NCBI GenBank assembly: GCA_038146865.1
Contig: JAYQSL010000007.1
Span: forward strand, 62,001-126,000
DNA length: 64,000 nt
Direction: 5' to 3'
From: GCA-2709075 sp038146865
GTDB taxonomy: Bacteria; Pseudomonadota; Alphaproteobacteria; MPNO01; UBA2964
Part shown: positions 17,409 to 26,211 of the stretch, piece after piece
Layout of the letters: the number at the start of each line of letters is the position of its first letter
Position numbering within the stretch: the stretch's first letter is position 1
Made by a program: the position numbers and the translations under genes
Notes under the pieces: model-generated
The model's database searches: none
Told to the model about the DNA's origin: nothing
What the model saw: only the letters and a program-made list of their open reading frames with translations

Positions 17409-18589
17409 AGAGGCTTTCCTTCACTTGTCTCCCAAGCCTCTCCCATAAAAATATTGGAGGGCAACGTTTCATCTAGGACCTTACGAGCAGCCTCTGGTCC
17501 GGCCAGAGGCAGATTTCCAGCATCTAGGACCCCAATTTGTTTTAGTGCAGAACCTTGATCCCAATAGAGGTGCTCATGGCATACTTGGTCGCCACGGAAT
17601 TTTACAATAATTACTGTGGCAATTTCGACTTCTTTGCCGGTTGGCTCTATACCCGGGAAGTATCTGTCTATCACCGAGTCGTGCCGAAACTTTGTATAGG
17701 TTTCAAGCACGACCCGATTGGGTCCCATTGTGTAAGATATGCGGGTGCGATCGCGACCACCTGCATTCTGGTCGACGAAGTGATATTTGTAGAACCGCTT
17801 AAGCATATCATGCCCCACTCCTCCAGCTAGAGTGGGTACGTGGTTAACGTATGGTTCCTCTATCATAGTCGCCATTGTCGCATCGACGTCTTTAGTCGTG
17901 AATTCGTGATAAACATGCTCGGCAAATAGTGATACAAAATCGTAATAGGGACCGACAACTCTCCTTATCAGCTCTAAAGTTCTTGTATGCGCCAGATCAT
18001 CAGCTCGCGGATTAAAATTGGCGTTCTCTGGGTCGGCGAAACCCGGAGCGCCCTCTTCCCATATATAGATTCGAGATCCGTCTTTTCTTTTAAATTTTGA
18101 TTGAAGTGTTTTTGGATCTTCAAGGTGACGGTCTCTATTACAGCCGCCAAAGTGACAAACTATCGGGCACGGAACTTGATCTAAGAGTTCTGGAGATTTG
18201 ATAAGTTCTTCAGAGTCAAAACAAACGATACCTTTGAAAGCACCATTTTCTGATGACCCACAGATAAGGGAGGCTCCCTTTCCATATCCGACAGCCACTA
18301 ATCCGAGTTCTGTTTCGGGCAGTTTTTTCAAATATTCTGTGGCCTTTATTAAGTCTCCCTCAGAGGCGTTCCCTGCTATTGCCAGCACCGAGTAACCCTC
18401 CTCGGCGAAGAGAGTTGCTCTAGAACACATTTGTTGGCTAAGGGAATTGCTGCCGCTTACTAAAAGCAGTCCAGGGCCTGAGCCGCTGTTATGAACCGCC
18501 CTAAAAACCATCATTTTCTGATCAAAGACGCGCTCAATCAATTCGCCCTTTGGGGCTCTATAACGGGGGATACGGCTTTCGTCTCCCAT
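17405..18589 (-). CDS. Degenerate dienelactone-hydrolase domain fused to SnoaL-like domain
   Basis: A 394-residue two-domain protein. Residues about 1-212 follow the dienelactone hydrolase fold, but the nucleophile elbow reads GYGKGA with Gly103 where Cys or Ser belongs, and the expected His near residue 182 is Pro or Gly (GAPGFAD). Residues about 215-375 resemble SnoaL/NTF2-like polyketide cyclase domains (EHVYHEFTTKDVDATM). The hydrolase half is therefore probably structural or ligand binding, and any catalysis should lie in the SnoaL half. It follows an intact dienelactone hydrolase gene by 5 bases and overlaps the SGNH gene by 4 bases. GGAG precedes the ATG. Function is unknown. Confidence 0.65.
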   Translation of the reverse strand: MGDESRIPRYRAPKGELIERVFDQKMMVFRAVHNSGSGPGLLLVSGSNSLSQQMCSRATLFAEEGYSVLAIAGNASEGDLIKATEYLKKLPETELGLVAVGYGKGASLICGSSENGAFKGIVCFDSEELIKSPELLDQVPCPIVCHFGGCNRDRHLEDPKTLQSKFKRKDGSRIYIWEEGAPGFADPENANFNPRADDLAHTRTLELIRRVVGPYYDFVSLFAEHVYHEFTTKDVDATMATMIEEPYVNHVPTLAGGVGHDMLKRFYKYHFVDQNAGGRDRTRISYTMGPNRVVLETYTKFRHDSVIDRYFPGIEPTGKEVEIATVIIVKFRGDQVCHEHLYWDQGSALKQIGVLDAGNLPLAGPEAARKVLDETLPSNIFMGEAWETSEGKPL

Positions 18590-18594
18590 CGAAT

Positions 18595-19401
18595 TTACTC
18601 CTGCCTTTTGTTGGAGCTAAAATCGTAGTCGGAACCACTCTCGCAGGAGAAGCGCCAGGTAACCAAATTTCGATTGCGACCTGGTGTAAAAGCCCATTCT
18701 AAAAATTTTCGTTGGTCAGCGAGTGCCGCCTCCGCGGCAGCTCTCCGATATCTGCCCGGCATCGTGTCGTTAAGCCATCCATGTGGTGCTTCATTATACA
18801 CGTGTATCTCGTAAGATTTTCGATGCCTTTCGAGGGAATTTCTTAGAAGCCCAATGTGGTCTAGGCTAATCATGTGGTCTCCTTCTCCAAACATTCCAAG
18901 GACGGGGCAATCGATTCGGGCTATGAGTTCATCCAGTGGTTCCGGGAAAAGATCATTTTGTTTCCATTGTGAGTCTTGAGCGGCGCCATACCAAACAAGG
19001 GCCGCGGCAATTTTGCGATGTGCTGCGAGCACTAGAGGGTGGCGGCCAGTCTGGCAGACACCTTTTACAGCTATGCAGTCTTTATTTACTTCGTCGCACG
19101 CCTCTAGAAAATCTACTGCTTGTGAGAGGTGTTCTACGGCCTCACCATCGGTTATGTCGTATCTCGAGTTTCCTGCGTGCAATGACGTTTGGTCTGGGGC
19201 TCGGAAGAAGCAATCCGGAGCCGCGCAGATAAAGCCCTCTTGCGCAAAACGTTCGGCAAGATCTTGTGTGTGTTGGACAAAACCATAACGTTCATGCATC
19301 AAGACAATACCTGGCACGGTACCCTTGAGGTTGGCGGGACGTGCTACAAAGATTGGCAATCCATTTTTGCCTTTGGTGCTTTCGGTATGAATCGCAGACA
19401 T
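18595..19401 (-). CDS. Dienelactone hydrolase family protein
   Basis: A 268-residue alpha/beta hydrolase of the dienelactone hydrolase (carboxymethylenebutenolidase) family. The triad is intact: Cys116 in GVCQTG, Asp175 in FGEGDHM, and His207 in APHGWLND; Glu37 in MHERYG matches the regulatory glutamate. Family members open lactones in chlorocatechol and related pathways, or act on other small esters. The last 25 residues extend beyond the normal fold and are polar. CGGAG lies ahead of the ATG. It is second in the operon after an isochorismatase-like gene, 4 bases away, and is followed by a paralogue lacking the triad. Confidence 0.87.
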   Translation of the reverse strand: MSAIHTESTKGKNGLPIFVARPANLKGTVPGIVLMHERYGFVQHTQDLAERFAQEGFICAAPDCFFRAPDQTSLHAGNSRYDITDGEAVEHLSQAVDFLEACDEVNKDCIAVKGVCQTGRHPLVLAAHRKIAAALVWYGAAQDSQWKQNDLFPEPLDELIARIDCPVLGMFGEGDHMISLDHIGLLRNSLERHRKSYEIHVYNEAPHGWLNDTMPGRYRRAAAEAALADQRKFLEWAFTPGRNRNLVTWRFSCESGSDYDFSSNKRQE

Positions 19402-19405
19402 ATCT

Positions 19406-20053
19406 TTACTCCGATTTCATAAGCGCTATTGCCTGATCGGTTGTCATTACCCGACCCATGCGAGGGAATACACGCTCTAGGAAAAATTCATTGTTATTGC
19501 CACGCATGGAATAACAACAATCACTGATGATCACTAGACCCAGATCCAGGTCGCGTGCCGCAAAAGCGGTGGAGGCAATTCCGACATCTGTTGACCCTCC
19601 CGCTAAGATAATCGTATCCAGGCCCCGCACCTTTAAAGAGAACTCTAAATCAGTTTGAAAAAAACTATTCCATCGATGCTTTGGGATGACGACATCGCTA
19701 TCTAAAGGGGCAAGTTCGGGAGCAATCTCAGCTGCTTCAGATCCTTTGTAAAAACCTGGCTTAATAGTCTGTTCCCCACTGTTTATCGGTCTGAGCTCCA
19801 TGTCTGTGTCTGTTAGACGGGCTACTGTATCAACCCCCCCGGGGGCATGCTGGCCAATAGGATAGAAGCTGATCAATCCCGCAGCCCTCGCGCCAGAGAG
19901 GAGCCGTTCCATATTCAACAGAATATTGCGTTCGTTGAGAAATTTTTCTTTATCTGGGTTGCCTGAGTGAAGATAACCGTTGAGCGTATCAAATAAGACT
20001 AATCCGGTATTTTTTGCTGACAGAGTTTCAGAAACCCTTGAGATCGCGGCCAT
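19406..20053 (-). CDS. Isochorismatase-like protein lacking the nucleophilic Cys
   Basis: A 215-residue protein of the cysteine-hydrolase (isochorismatase) superfamily, which includes nicotinamidase, N-carbamoylsarcosine amidase and maleamate amidase. Asp22 (LFDTLNGYL) and Lys125 (VIPKHRWNSF) of the triad are present. The nucleophile position in the GGSTDVGIAST motif is Gly158 (codon GGA) rather than Cys. An amidase mechanism would need another nucleophile; isochorismatases of the siderophore type do act without Cys. It is first in a four-gene operon, with AGGGAC ahead of its ATG, and is divergent from the ornithine-cyclodeaminase gene. Confidence 0.82.
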   Translation of the reverse strand: MAAISRVSETLSAKNTGLVLFDTLNGYLHSGNPDKEKFLNERNILLNMERLLSGARAAGLISFYPIGQHAPGGVDTVARLTDTDMELRPINSGEQTIKPGFYKGSEAAEIAPELAPLDSDVVIPKHRWNSFFQTDLEFSLKVRGLDTIILAGGSTDVGIASTAFAARDLDLGLVIISDCCYSMRGNNNEFFLERVFPRMGRVMTTDQAIALMKSE

Positions 20054-20166
20054 AATCGTCCCTTGTAGTAAGTTTTAATTAGCCAAAGAGGAAAATCCCG
20101 GATCAGTGATTAGTCAAGTGTATGAGGACAGGATAAAATCCAAAAATCCTAAAGGGAGGCAGTGTT

Positions 20167-21237
20167 ATGGCTATTATGATCTCAGATTCTGACGTCAAAA
20201 AGTATTTGTCCATGGAAGATTGCATGGAAGCCATGCGGGTGGCTTTCTCAGATTTTGCGGCGGGTAAGGCGAATTCTCCGCCTCGAGTTCGTTATATTTC
20301 CGAGACGCCAGATCCCAAGAGACGGTATTGGTGTAATGTCCATGTTGGCGCGGTTCCGAGTTACGGAATGGCATGTGTCCGAGCTGGATCGCATGTCATC
20401 GGGTTTGATCCGCAGGCTAAATCTGGGCGAGCACGTTCTTATCCTGATCCAATCAACTGGACTGTAGTGATATTGTATGACCTGGCTACCGCAGAACCAA
20501 AGGGGTTCATGCATGAGTCTTATTTATCTGGAATGCGGGTTGCAGCTACCAGTGGCGCGGTTGTTAGTGCTGTCGCTAAAGAAGATGCAAAAACGCTCGG
20601 TCTTTTTGGAACTGGGCGGCAAGCGAGGGCCCACGTGACCGCGATTTGTAAAGCACGGCCTTCGATCGAGACTGTTTTCGTGTATTCTCCAACGCGCACA
20701 CACAGAGAAGCCCTCGCTAGCCATGTGGATTTGCCCGGCGTAAATATTGTGTCATGCGATGCTCCAAGGTCTGCGGTAGACGGTTGCGATATAATTTGTG
20801 CCGCGACTGCGAGTTCACAACCTGTTTTTGATGGTGATTGGTTGGTTGGTGGCCAACTTGTAATTTCTATCGCAAATTCGGATCTCAATTTAAACCGATA
20901 TGAAGTTGACGACACAGTGTTAAAAAAAGCGAAAACGATTTTAATTAATGATTGGCACAGCGTTGATTTTAATAAACAGGTCGAGCTACTAGATTTAATA
21001 GAGTCTGGCGATGTCTCGAGAGATAAAGTGCTAGAAATTGGTGATGTCTTTTCGGGCAAGGTCAAGGTTCGTCAAAAGCCAGATGAGATCATCTATTACA
21101 AGAATAATAGTGGGCTAGGGATGCAATTTGCTGCCGCTGGTGCAGTGATATACGAGCGGATGAAGGATCTTCCAAACAATAGGGAGATCCCCCCTGAATG
21201 GCTGGGCGCTGAGGCATACTCTCAGGGAACTGGCTGA
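20167..21237 (+). CDS. Ornithine cyclodeaminase / mu-crystallin family protein
   Basis: A 356-residue NAD(P)-dependent protein. The N-terminal substrate domain (SDVKKYLSMEDCMEAMRVAF) is followed by the Rossmann motif GLFGTGRQARAH. YLSGMRVAATSGAVVSAVA between them is the family hallmark. Members act as ornithine or lysine cyclodeaminase, ketimine reductase or alanine/N-methyl-amino acid dehydrogenase; the reaction here is not decided by sequence. The length is slightly above the usual 310-340. GGGAGG precedes the ATG. Its last 16 bases overlap the end of the convergent Rieske oxygenase gene. Confidence 0.85.
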   Translation: MAIMISDSDVKKYLSMEDCMEAMRVAFSDFAAGKANSPPRVRYISETPDPKRRYWCNVHVGAVPSYGMACVRAGSHVIGFDPQAKSGRARSYPDPINWTVVILYDLATAEPKGFMHESYLSGMRVAATSGAVVSAVAKEDAKTLGLFGTGRQARAHVTAICKARPSIETVFVYSPTRTHREALASHVDLPGVNIVSCDAPRSAVDGCDIICAATASSQPVFDGDWLVGGQLVISIANSDLNLNRYEVDDTVLKKAKTILINDWHSVDFNKQVELLDLIESGDVSRDKVLEIGDVFSGKVKVRQKPDEIIYYKNNSGLGMQFAAAGAVIYERMKDLPNNREIPPEWLGAEAYSQGTG

Positions 21238-22256
21238 TGATCTGATTGGTTTTCTATCAAGCGATCAAGAACACGCCGGACCTGAAAAAGCGCGCTGTCT
21301 GCCGCGAGATCGACCCGGGGAATTGTGTCGGTATAACGTTCTTGCTGAGCCTCTAAGATAACCAAGTCTTCATGAAAAGTTTCAACTGATTGTTCATAAA
21401 TTAACTTTTCCTGATCTTCGGTAAGCGCTCCCTTTTCGTGCATTGTTGTCCAAAAATAATGAGTTTTGGAATCCGTTTCCGGAGTCGCAATATGCAGGGT
21501 TCGACGGTCAAGCATTAAATTATCCCCCGCTGCGTTCGTCATTCCAGTGCCTGCTTTGGCAACTCCAACCGTAAGGGCCATGAAACTGGGTGGCGTGAAA
21601 TCAACAATCTGCCATCTATCAACTTTACCCTCGTAACCAAATGCTTTGATATGGGCTGGCGCAGGATCAATGTCTCGCAATATTCTGGAAAGCCTAACAT
21701 GATCGGGATTGTCACGTTCGGTAGTCTGCTCGTCTGTCGCCTCAAGTCCTGCAGCCCCAATGGTGTTTTTATGGGACCAGGGTACGTGGGTAAAATCCAT
21801 AAGATTATCGACCAAAAGCCGCCAGGAGCACTCGGCATTAAATTGAGCTTGCATACTGGTCCATCCCTCAAGCGAAAGTTCATGATGGGTGTAATGGGGA
21901 GTGGTCAGGGCTTTGTCGGGATCACCGATAAAAATGTGAATGTAATTTTGATCTTCAAGTGTTGGATAGCACTTGACGCCGGCGTCAGAGGGAATTTTTT
22001 TCTGACTGGGTATTTCTATTAATCGCCCTTGCGCGTTGAATTTCAGTCCGTGGTAACGGCAACGAAGCTCGTCTCCTTCGATTGTGCCAAGGGATAATTT
22101 GGTTTGCCTGTGACAGCACCTGTCCTCAAGTGCAACTGGTGAGCCGTCGGTTTTTCTGTAAAAAACAATCGGTTCTCCGCAGATTGTACGACCAAGTGGT
22201 TCTTGAGTGAGTTCTTTTGATAGAGCGGCGACATACCATCGATCTCTTAAAAACAT
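21222..22256 (-). CDS. Rieske non-haem iron oxygenase, alpha subunit (VanA-like)
   Basis: A 344-residue aromatic ring-hydroxylating or demethylating oxygenase of the vanillate demethylase/toluenesulfonate oxygenase type. The Rieske 2Fe-2S ligands are Cys47/His49 and Cys66/His69. The mononuclear iron site lies in DNLMDFTHVPWSH, with His157 and His162 and the bridging Asp154. The third ligand Asp probably sits in HEDLVILEAQQ. Length is normal. No ferredoxin reductase (VanB-like) gene is found in the window, so the electron donor must come from elsewhere. It is last in an operon after the molybdopterin subunit gene and UbiD no. 2. GGGGGGG precedes the ATG. Confidence 0.9.
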   Translation of the reverse strand: MFLRDRWYVAALSKELTQEPLGRTICGEPIVFYRKTDGSPVALEDRCCHRQTKLSLGTIEGDELRCRYHGLKFNAQGRLIEIPSQKKIPSDAGVKCYPTLEDQNYIHIFIGDPDKALTTPHYTHHELSLEGWTSMQAQFNAECSWRLLVDNLMDFTHVPWSHKNTIGAAGLEATDEQTTERDNPDHVRLSRILRDIDPAPAHIKAFGYEGKVDRWQIVDFTPPSFMALTVGVAKAGTGMTNAAGDNLMLDRRTLHIATPETDSKTHYFWTTMHEKGALTEDQEKLIYEQSVETFHEDLVILEAQQERYTDTIPRVDLAADSALFQVRRVLDRLIENQSDHQPVP

Positions 22257-22306
22257 TTTGACCCCCCCAAGTTGATCCTTAACGGTGATAGGGATTTCTT
22301 CCCAAG

Positions 22307-23731
22307 TTAATTAGGTAGGACATCACCATATTTTTGACGAATACGTTTTTCCAAGGCATCACTGTTACGTGCTACGATTGGAAAAGTATCCCTGCGCTTA
22401 AACGGCTTGCATGCGTCGACAACAACCCGAGAGTTGCGTGGGTCTTCGTGGCTGTAACTCATGGGGTCTAGGTGCGTGCTCCAGCAGCCATTTAGTATGT
22501 CTACTCCTTCGCGAGGATCACAACGGGTGCACATCGACCATAGCACATCATTCATATTAGCTGGGTCGATGTCATCATCAACCACCACCACCCATCGATT
22601 TGCATATGCTCCAGCGTGGCATTGCGACGCGACAAGTCCCGCTTGTTTCGCATGACCTCCATACATTTGCTTGATCGAGACTGTTAACCACATCCGGCTT
22701 CCGCCCGCCTCGTGCGCCCATACGCCTCGTACCTCGGGAATTCCGGCGGCCTCTAATTGGTTCCAGACGGCTCCACAACGATAAGTTCCACGATAAAATG
22801 TATCATCATTCGGTGGTACAGCAGGTATGGCACCCATGAGTATTGGGTCGTCACGATGCATAAAAGTTTCTATTCGGATCGCGGGTTGCTTTGTCGTCCC
22901 GCCAGCATAATATCCGGTCCATTCGCCCAATGGTCCTTCGGTTACTCGGTCATCGGGGTGGATAAACCCTTCAAAGGCGATTTCAGCATTAGCAGGCACG
23001 GGAAGGCCAGTTTTTGGCATGTTGATTACTTCAACGCCCTCGCCGAGTAGCCCTCCAGCCATGTCATATTCATTTTTGCCATAGGGTACCTCTAAGCCTG
23101 CGACCATAAATAGAGAGGGATGCATACCCACGACTACAGCAATGGGACAGGGCTCTCCGCGCTCGTGGTATTTATTTCTGATTATATCGCCATGTTTGCC
23201 CTTAGAGGTCATAAGCGACGCGACATTGCTCTCGTGAGCTTGAACCCTGTAAGCACCATAGTTTATCCAGCCGGTATCGGGGTCCCGCATAATCACCATG
23301 CATGCAGTACCAATAAAGTAGCCACCATCAAGTTCATGCCATTTTGGAGTTGGTATTTTGGTGATATCGACGTCTTTACCTTCATAAACATTATCGAGAA
23401 GCGGGCCGCCATTGACCTCTACGGGTGGAATTGAGGCCTGATTTTTCATGTAGTTACGCCAGTAATCTACGAGCTCAACCTCAGATTTATTTACATCTTC
23501 ACCAAGGGCGAGATTTATTCGGGGGACAGCTGTCAGAATATTCGCGAGTACTCTATAGCCTTTGGGATAGCCAGGGATTTCATCGAACATAACGGCGGGA
23601 TTGGTCATTTGCCGCATGTAGATATCGACAAGGGCGCCAATTTCCTCCTCTCGTTCAACACCCGTAAAATGTTGGACTTGTCCATTCGCTTCGAGATCAG
23701 AAATCCAATCGCGTAAATCCTTATTGGCCAT
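22307..23731 (-). CDS. UbiD family (de)carboxylase, copy 2
   Basis: A 474-residue prenyl-FMN-dependent decarboxylase-type protein. Catalytic positions are kept: Arg162 (GAYRVQ), Glu265 and Glu270 (EGPLGEWTGYY). It resembles copy 1 along its whole length (for example PDTGW, CHAGAYANRWVVVVDDDIDP and TRCDP) and is shorter at both ends. It stands 22 bases after the molybdopterin subunit gene and 50 bases ahead of the Rieske oxygenase gene, so hydroxylase, decarboxylase and oxygenase are probably co-expressed. That suggests a pathway in which an aromatic acid is hydroxylated and decarboxylated in succession (inference). GGAGA precedes the ATG. Confidence 0.92.
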   Translation of the reverse strand: MANKDLRDWISDLEANGQVQHFTGVEREEEIGALVDIYMRQMTNPAVMFDEIPGYPKGYRVLANILTAVPRINLALGEDVNKSEVELVDYWRNYMKNQASIPPVEVNGGPLLDNVYEGKDVDITKIPTPKWHELDGGYFIGTACMVIMRDPDTGWINYGAYRVQAHESNVASLMTSKGKHGDIIRNKYHERGEPCPIAVVVGMHPSLFMVAGLEVPYGKNEYDMAGGLLGEGVEVINMPKTGLPVPANAEIAFEGFIHPDDRVTEGPLGEWTGYYAGGTTKQPAIRIETFMHRDDPILMGAIPAVPPNDDTFYRGTYRCGAVWNQLEAAGIPEVRGVWAHEAGGSRMWLTVSIKQMYGGHAKQAGLVASQCHAGAYANRWVVVVDDDIDPANMNDVLWSMCTRCDPREGVDILNGCWSTHLDPMSYSHEDPRNSRVVVDACKPFKRRDTFPIVARNSDALEKRIRQKYGDVLPN

Positions 23732-23753
23732 GTGTAAGCTTCTCCAAAAGTTC

Positions 23754-26072
23754 TTAATTTTGGCTCTTTATGATTTCTTTGAGCCTTTGCGGTGACACAG
23801 GGATTTGTTTAACCGCGCCCGGTATACCTATTGCGTTATCTATAGCGCTGGCAATTGCTGCCGCTGCCCCAGTAATGCCGGCCTCACCAGCACCTTTTAT
23901 GCCGATTGGTGTGCGAATAGAGGGAAAGTCCTCCGTGAGGAGGATGTCCGGGATTGGCACCTCATGCATGGTCGGTATTAAATAGTCAGCAAAGGTTACT
24001 GACAAAGGCTGCCCCTCAGAGTCATAGCAAAACTCCTCGTATAGGGATCCGCCAAGCCCTTGTGCTAACCCTCCCACAAGTTGTCCCTCAACCAGCATTG
24101 GATTTATAGATCTGCCGATGTCATAAGCGATAAAATATTTCTCGACATCGACACCACCTGTCTCAGGATCAACCTTTACAACGCAAATATGGTGTCCATA
24201 GGGATAGGTTTGATGATCAATATTAAACCATTCTTCGGCTGCAAGGTAAGGCACCTTCTTCCCTCGTTCTTTCGCAGTCGGCAACAAGGCTTCTGCTATT
24301 TCTCCCAAGCTGAGAGATGGACCCTCTGGATTACTTTTCTGATGAACAACACCTCGAGATATTGTTAGATCTTCCGCGCGCATTTGAAGAAGCTCTGCAG
24401 CTGTCTCTAGCGCTTTTTTTCTGACCGCTAAAGCTGTCGCATTCACAGCACTGCCCGTTAGAACACTAGCGCGCGACGCGTGAGCACCTACACCATAGTC
24501 AATCCGGTCGGTGCGGCCATGGACAACATTTATTTTTCGATAGTCAGCGCCGAGCGCATCAGCGCAAATCTGAGCCATTGCTGTCTCAAATCCTTGCCCG
24601 AGAGAGGCGCCTCCTGTGACAACTTCGATGTGACCTGTTGTGTCCACGAAGATTTTGGCCCCATCGGATGGCCCAAGCCCACTTTTTTCGAAGAACATAG
24701 AGAGGCCAACCCCTACCATTTCTCCTTGGGATCGGCGATCAGCCAACTCGGCTTTTAAATCGTCCCATCTTACAGCGTCTAGGCCCTGATCTAATAAGCC
24801 TGCGTAGTCTCCAGGATCGTGTTCAACAGAGTCCCCAAGGACATCAAGATCTCGCCCGTAGGGCATTTCTTCAAGGGAAATCAAATTACGACGCCGAACA
24901 GAAACCGGATCCATATTCATCTCGTGCGCAATTTTGTCCATCAGCCGCTCGCGGACAAATGTTGATTCAAAACGACCTGGCGATCGATATGTCGCCGCAG
25001 GTGTCTTGTTAGTTAATCTGAAATGGCAAATTGAGCGGTAGTTGGGAATTCTGTAGGGCCCAGGCAAGGTGCCGGTTGTCATATTAGCTACCCTGGTTCC
25101 ATGGGTCCTAATGTATCCACCCTGATCGAGAAATAACTCGTCATCAATCGCTACTACTTCTCCATCTTCTGCGACTGCTGCTTTGCAGATATGGCGCTGC
25201 TGTCTGGAATGATTTGCGGCCATCAAATTTTCTTGGCGGTCCTCTATCCATTTGACTGGGCGATCAAGGCGCATGGCCGCGACACAAACTAATACATCCT
25301 CGGGGTAGAGCTCACCTCGGATCCCAAATCCACCACCGGTGTGCCCTTCGAATAAGTGAACTCCAGAAGATGGCCTATTCAACATGCGGCATATTGTGTC
25401 TCTATTTCGGTGCGGAACTTTTGCAGCTCCATACAACTCCAAGACGTCACGCGCCGCATCATAGCGCCCGATGGCGCCCCGCGTTTCAAGGGGAACTCCT
25501 GAGTGGCGGCCAACTTGCACATCAACTTCTACCACCTTGAATGCTTCAGCAAATGACTTCTCAATATCACCGTAACCTTGCTCAACAAGTGCAGCTTCGG
25601 TTGTATAACCCTCTTTGAAGTCTTGGGGTTGCTCATAAGCGTCAATAAGAACCTCTAATGGTTCAAGTTCGAGCGTAACTAGCTCTGCTGCGTCCTCTGC
25701 AATATACGGGTCCTCGGCAAATACCGCAGCCACAGGGTCACCAACATATCTCACCCTGTCTCTCGCGAGTGGATATTGCCTAAAAAGGGCGAGCGCAGGA
25801 TTGCTTCCCTCACGAAAATCAATCGGTGGAACGTCTGCGATGTCTTCGGAGGTCCAGACTGCAATTACACCCTTCATTGATAGGGCAGCGGTTTTATCTA
25901 TTGATTTAATTGTCCCGTGGGCAAGCGGGCTTCTTACAATCCGCATATGTAGTTGGTCTGGAAAATTAATATCGTCTGCGTAACGCCCTTTACCAGTGAT
26001 AAGAGGCGGGTCTTCCAGTCGTGGTACCGAGTCACCCAGGTGTCCAAGAAGTTCGTTTGTGTTCGTGCTCAT
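23754..26072 (-). CDS. Molybdopterin-binding hydroxylase subunit (copy 3)
   Basis: A 772-residue catalytic subunit of the xanthine dehydrogenase family. Landmarks are GDSVPRLEDPPLITGKGRY at the N-terminus, the TGGGFGIRGE loop, TYRSPGRFE at the Mo-proximal loop, and IGIKGAGEAG with catalytic Glu730. The loop is neither the CO dehydrogenase form-I nor form-II sequence. No small or medium subunit is adjacent. It leads the operon that continues into UbiD no. 2 and the Rieske oxygenase, and is divergent from copy 4 across a 139-base region carrying a 13-bp inverted repeat. Copies 3 and 4 are alignable but clearly diverged, so they are not a recent duplication. Confidence 0.92.
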   Translation of the reverse strand: MSTNTNELLGHLGDSVPRLEDPPLITGKGRYADDINFPDQLHMRIVRSPLAHGTIKSIDKTAALSMKGVIAVWTSEDIADVPPIDFREGSNPALALFRQYPLARDRVRYVGDPVAAVFAEDPYIAEDAAELVTLELEPLEVLIDAYEQPQDFKEGYTTEAALVEQGYGDIEKSFAEAFKVVEVDVQVGRHSGVPLETRGAIGRYDAARDVLELYGAAKVPHRNRDTICRMLNRPSSGVHLFEGHTGGGFGIRGELYPEDVLVCVAAMRLDRPVKWIEDRQENLMAANHSRQQRHICKAAVAEDGEVVAIDDELFLDQGGYIRTHGTRVANMTTGTLPGPYRIPNYRSICHFRLTNKTPAATYRSPGRFESTFVRERLMDKIAHEMNMDPVSVRRRNLISLEEMPYGRDLDVLGDSVEHDPGDYAGLLDQGLDAVRWDDLKAELADRRSQGEMVGVGLSMFFEKSGLGPSDGAKIFVDTTGHIEVVTGGASLGQGFETAMAQICADALGADYRKINVVHGRTDRIDYGVGAHASRASVLTGSAVNATALAVRKKALETAAELLQMRAEDLTISRGVVHQKSNPEGPSLSLGEIAEALLPTAKERGKKVPYLAAEEWFNIDHQTYPYGHHICVVKVDPETGGVDVEKYFIAYDIGRSINPMLVEGQLVGGLAQGLGGSLYEEFCYDSEGQPLSVTFADYLIPTMHEVPIPDILLTEDFPSIRTPIGIKGAGEAGITGAAAAIASAIDNAIGIPGAVKQIPVSPQRLKEIIKSQN

Positions 26073-26093
26073 TTTGTAGTGATAGCCTTTTTA

Positions 26094-26190
26094 AGGTCAG
26101 CAGAAAAGCCGTACAGGTCTAAAACCTATTCATCAATTTTTACAACTCTTATAATTTCTGATAATGGCATAGTTAGCTTTCTGCTGACCT
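26094..26190. promoter_or_regulatory. 13-bp inverted repeat in the divergent promoter of two molybdopterin subunit genes
   Basis: AGGTCAGCAGAAA at 26094-26106 is matched exactly in reverse by TTTCTGCTGACCT at 26178-26190. The arms are 71 bases apart and each lies about 20 bases from one of the two divergent start codons; an AT-rich core with TATAAT lies between. The symmetry suggests one operator half per gene, or looping by a dimer. The XRE-type regulator gene at 28573 is the obvious candidate binder. This is inferred from position. Confidence 0.5.
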
Positions 26191-26211
26191 AAATTTTCAA
26201 GGAATTTCGAC

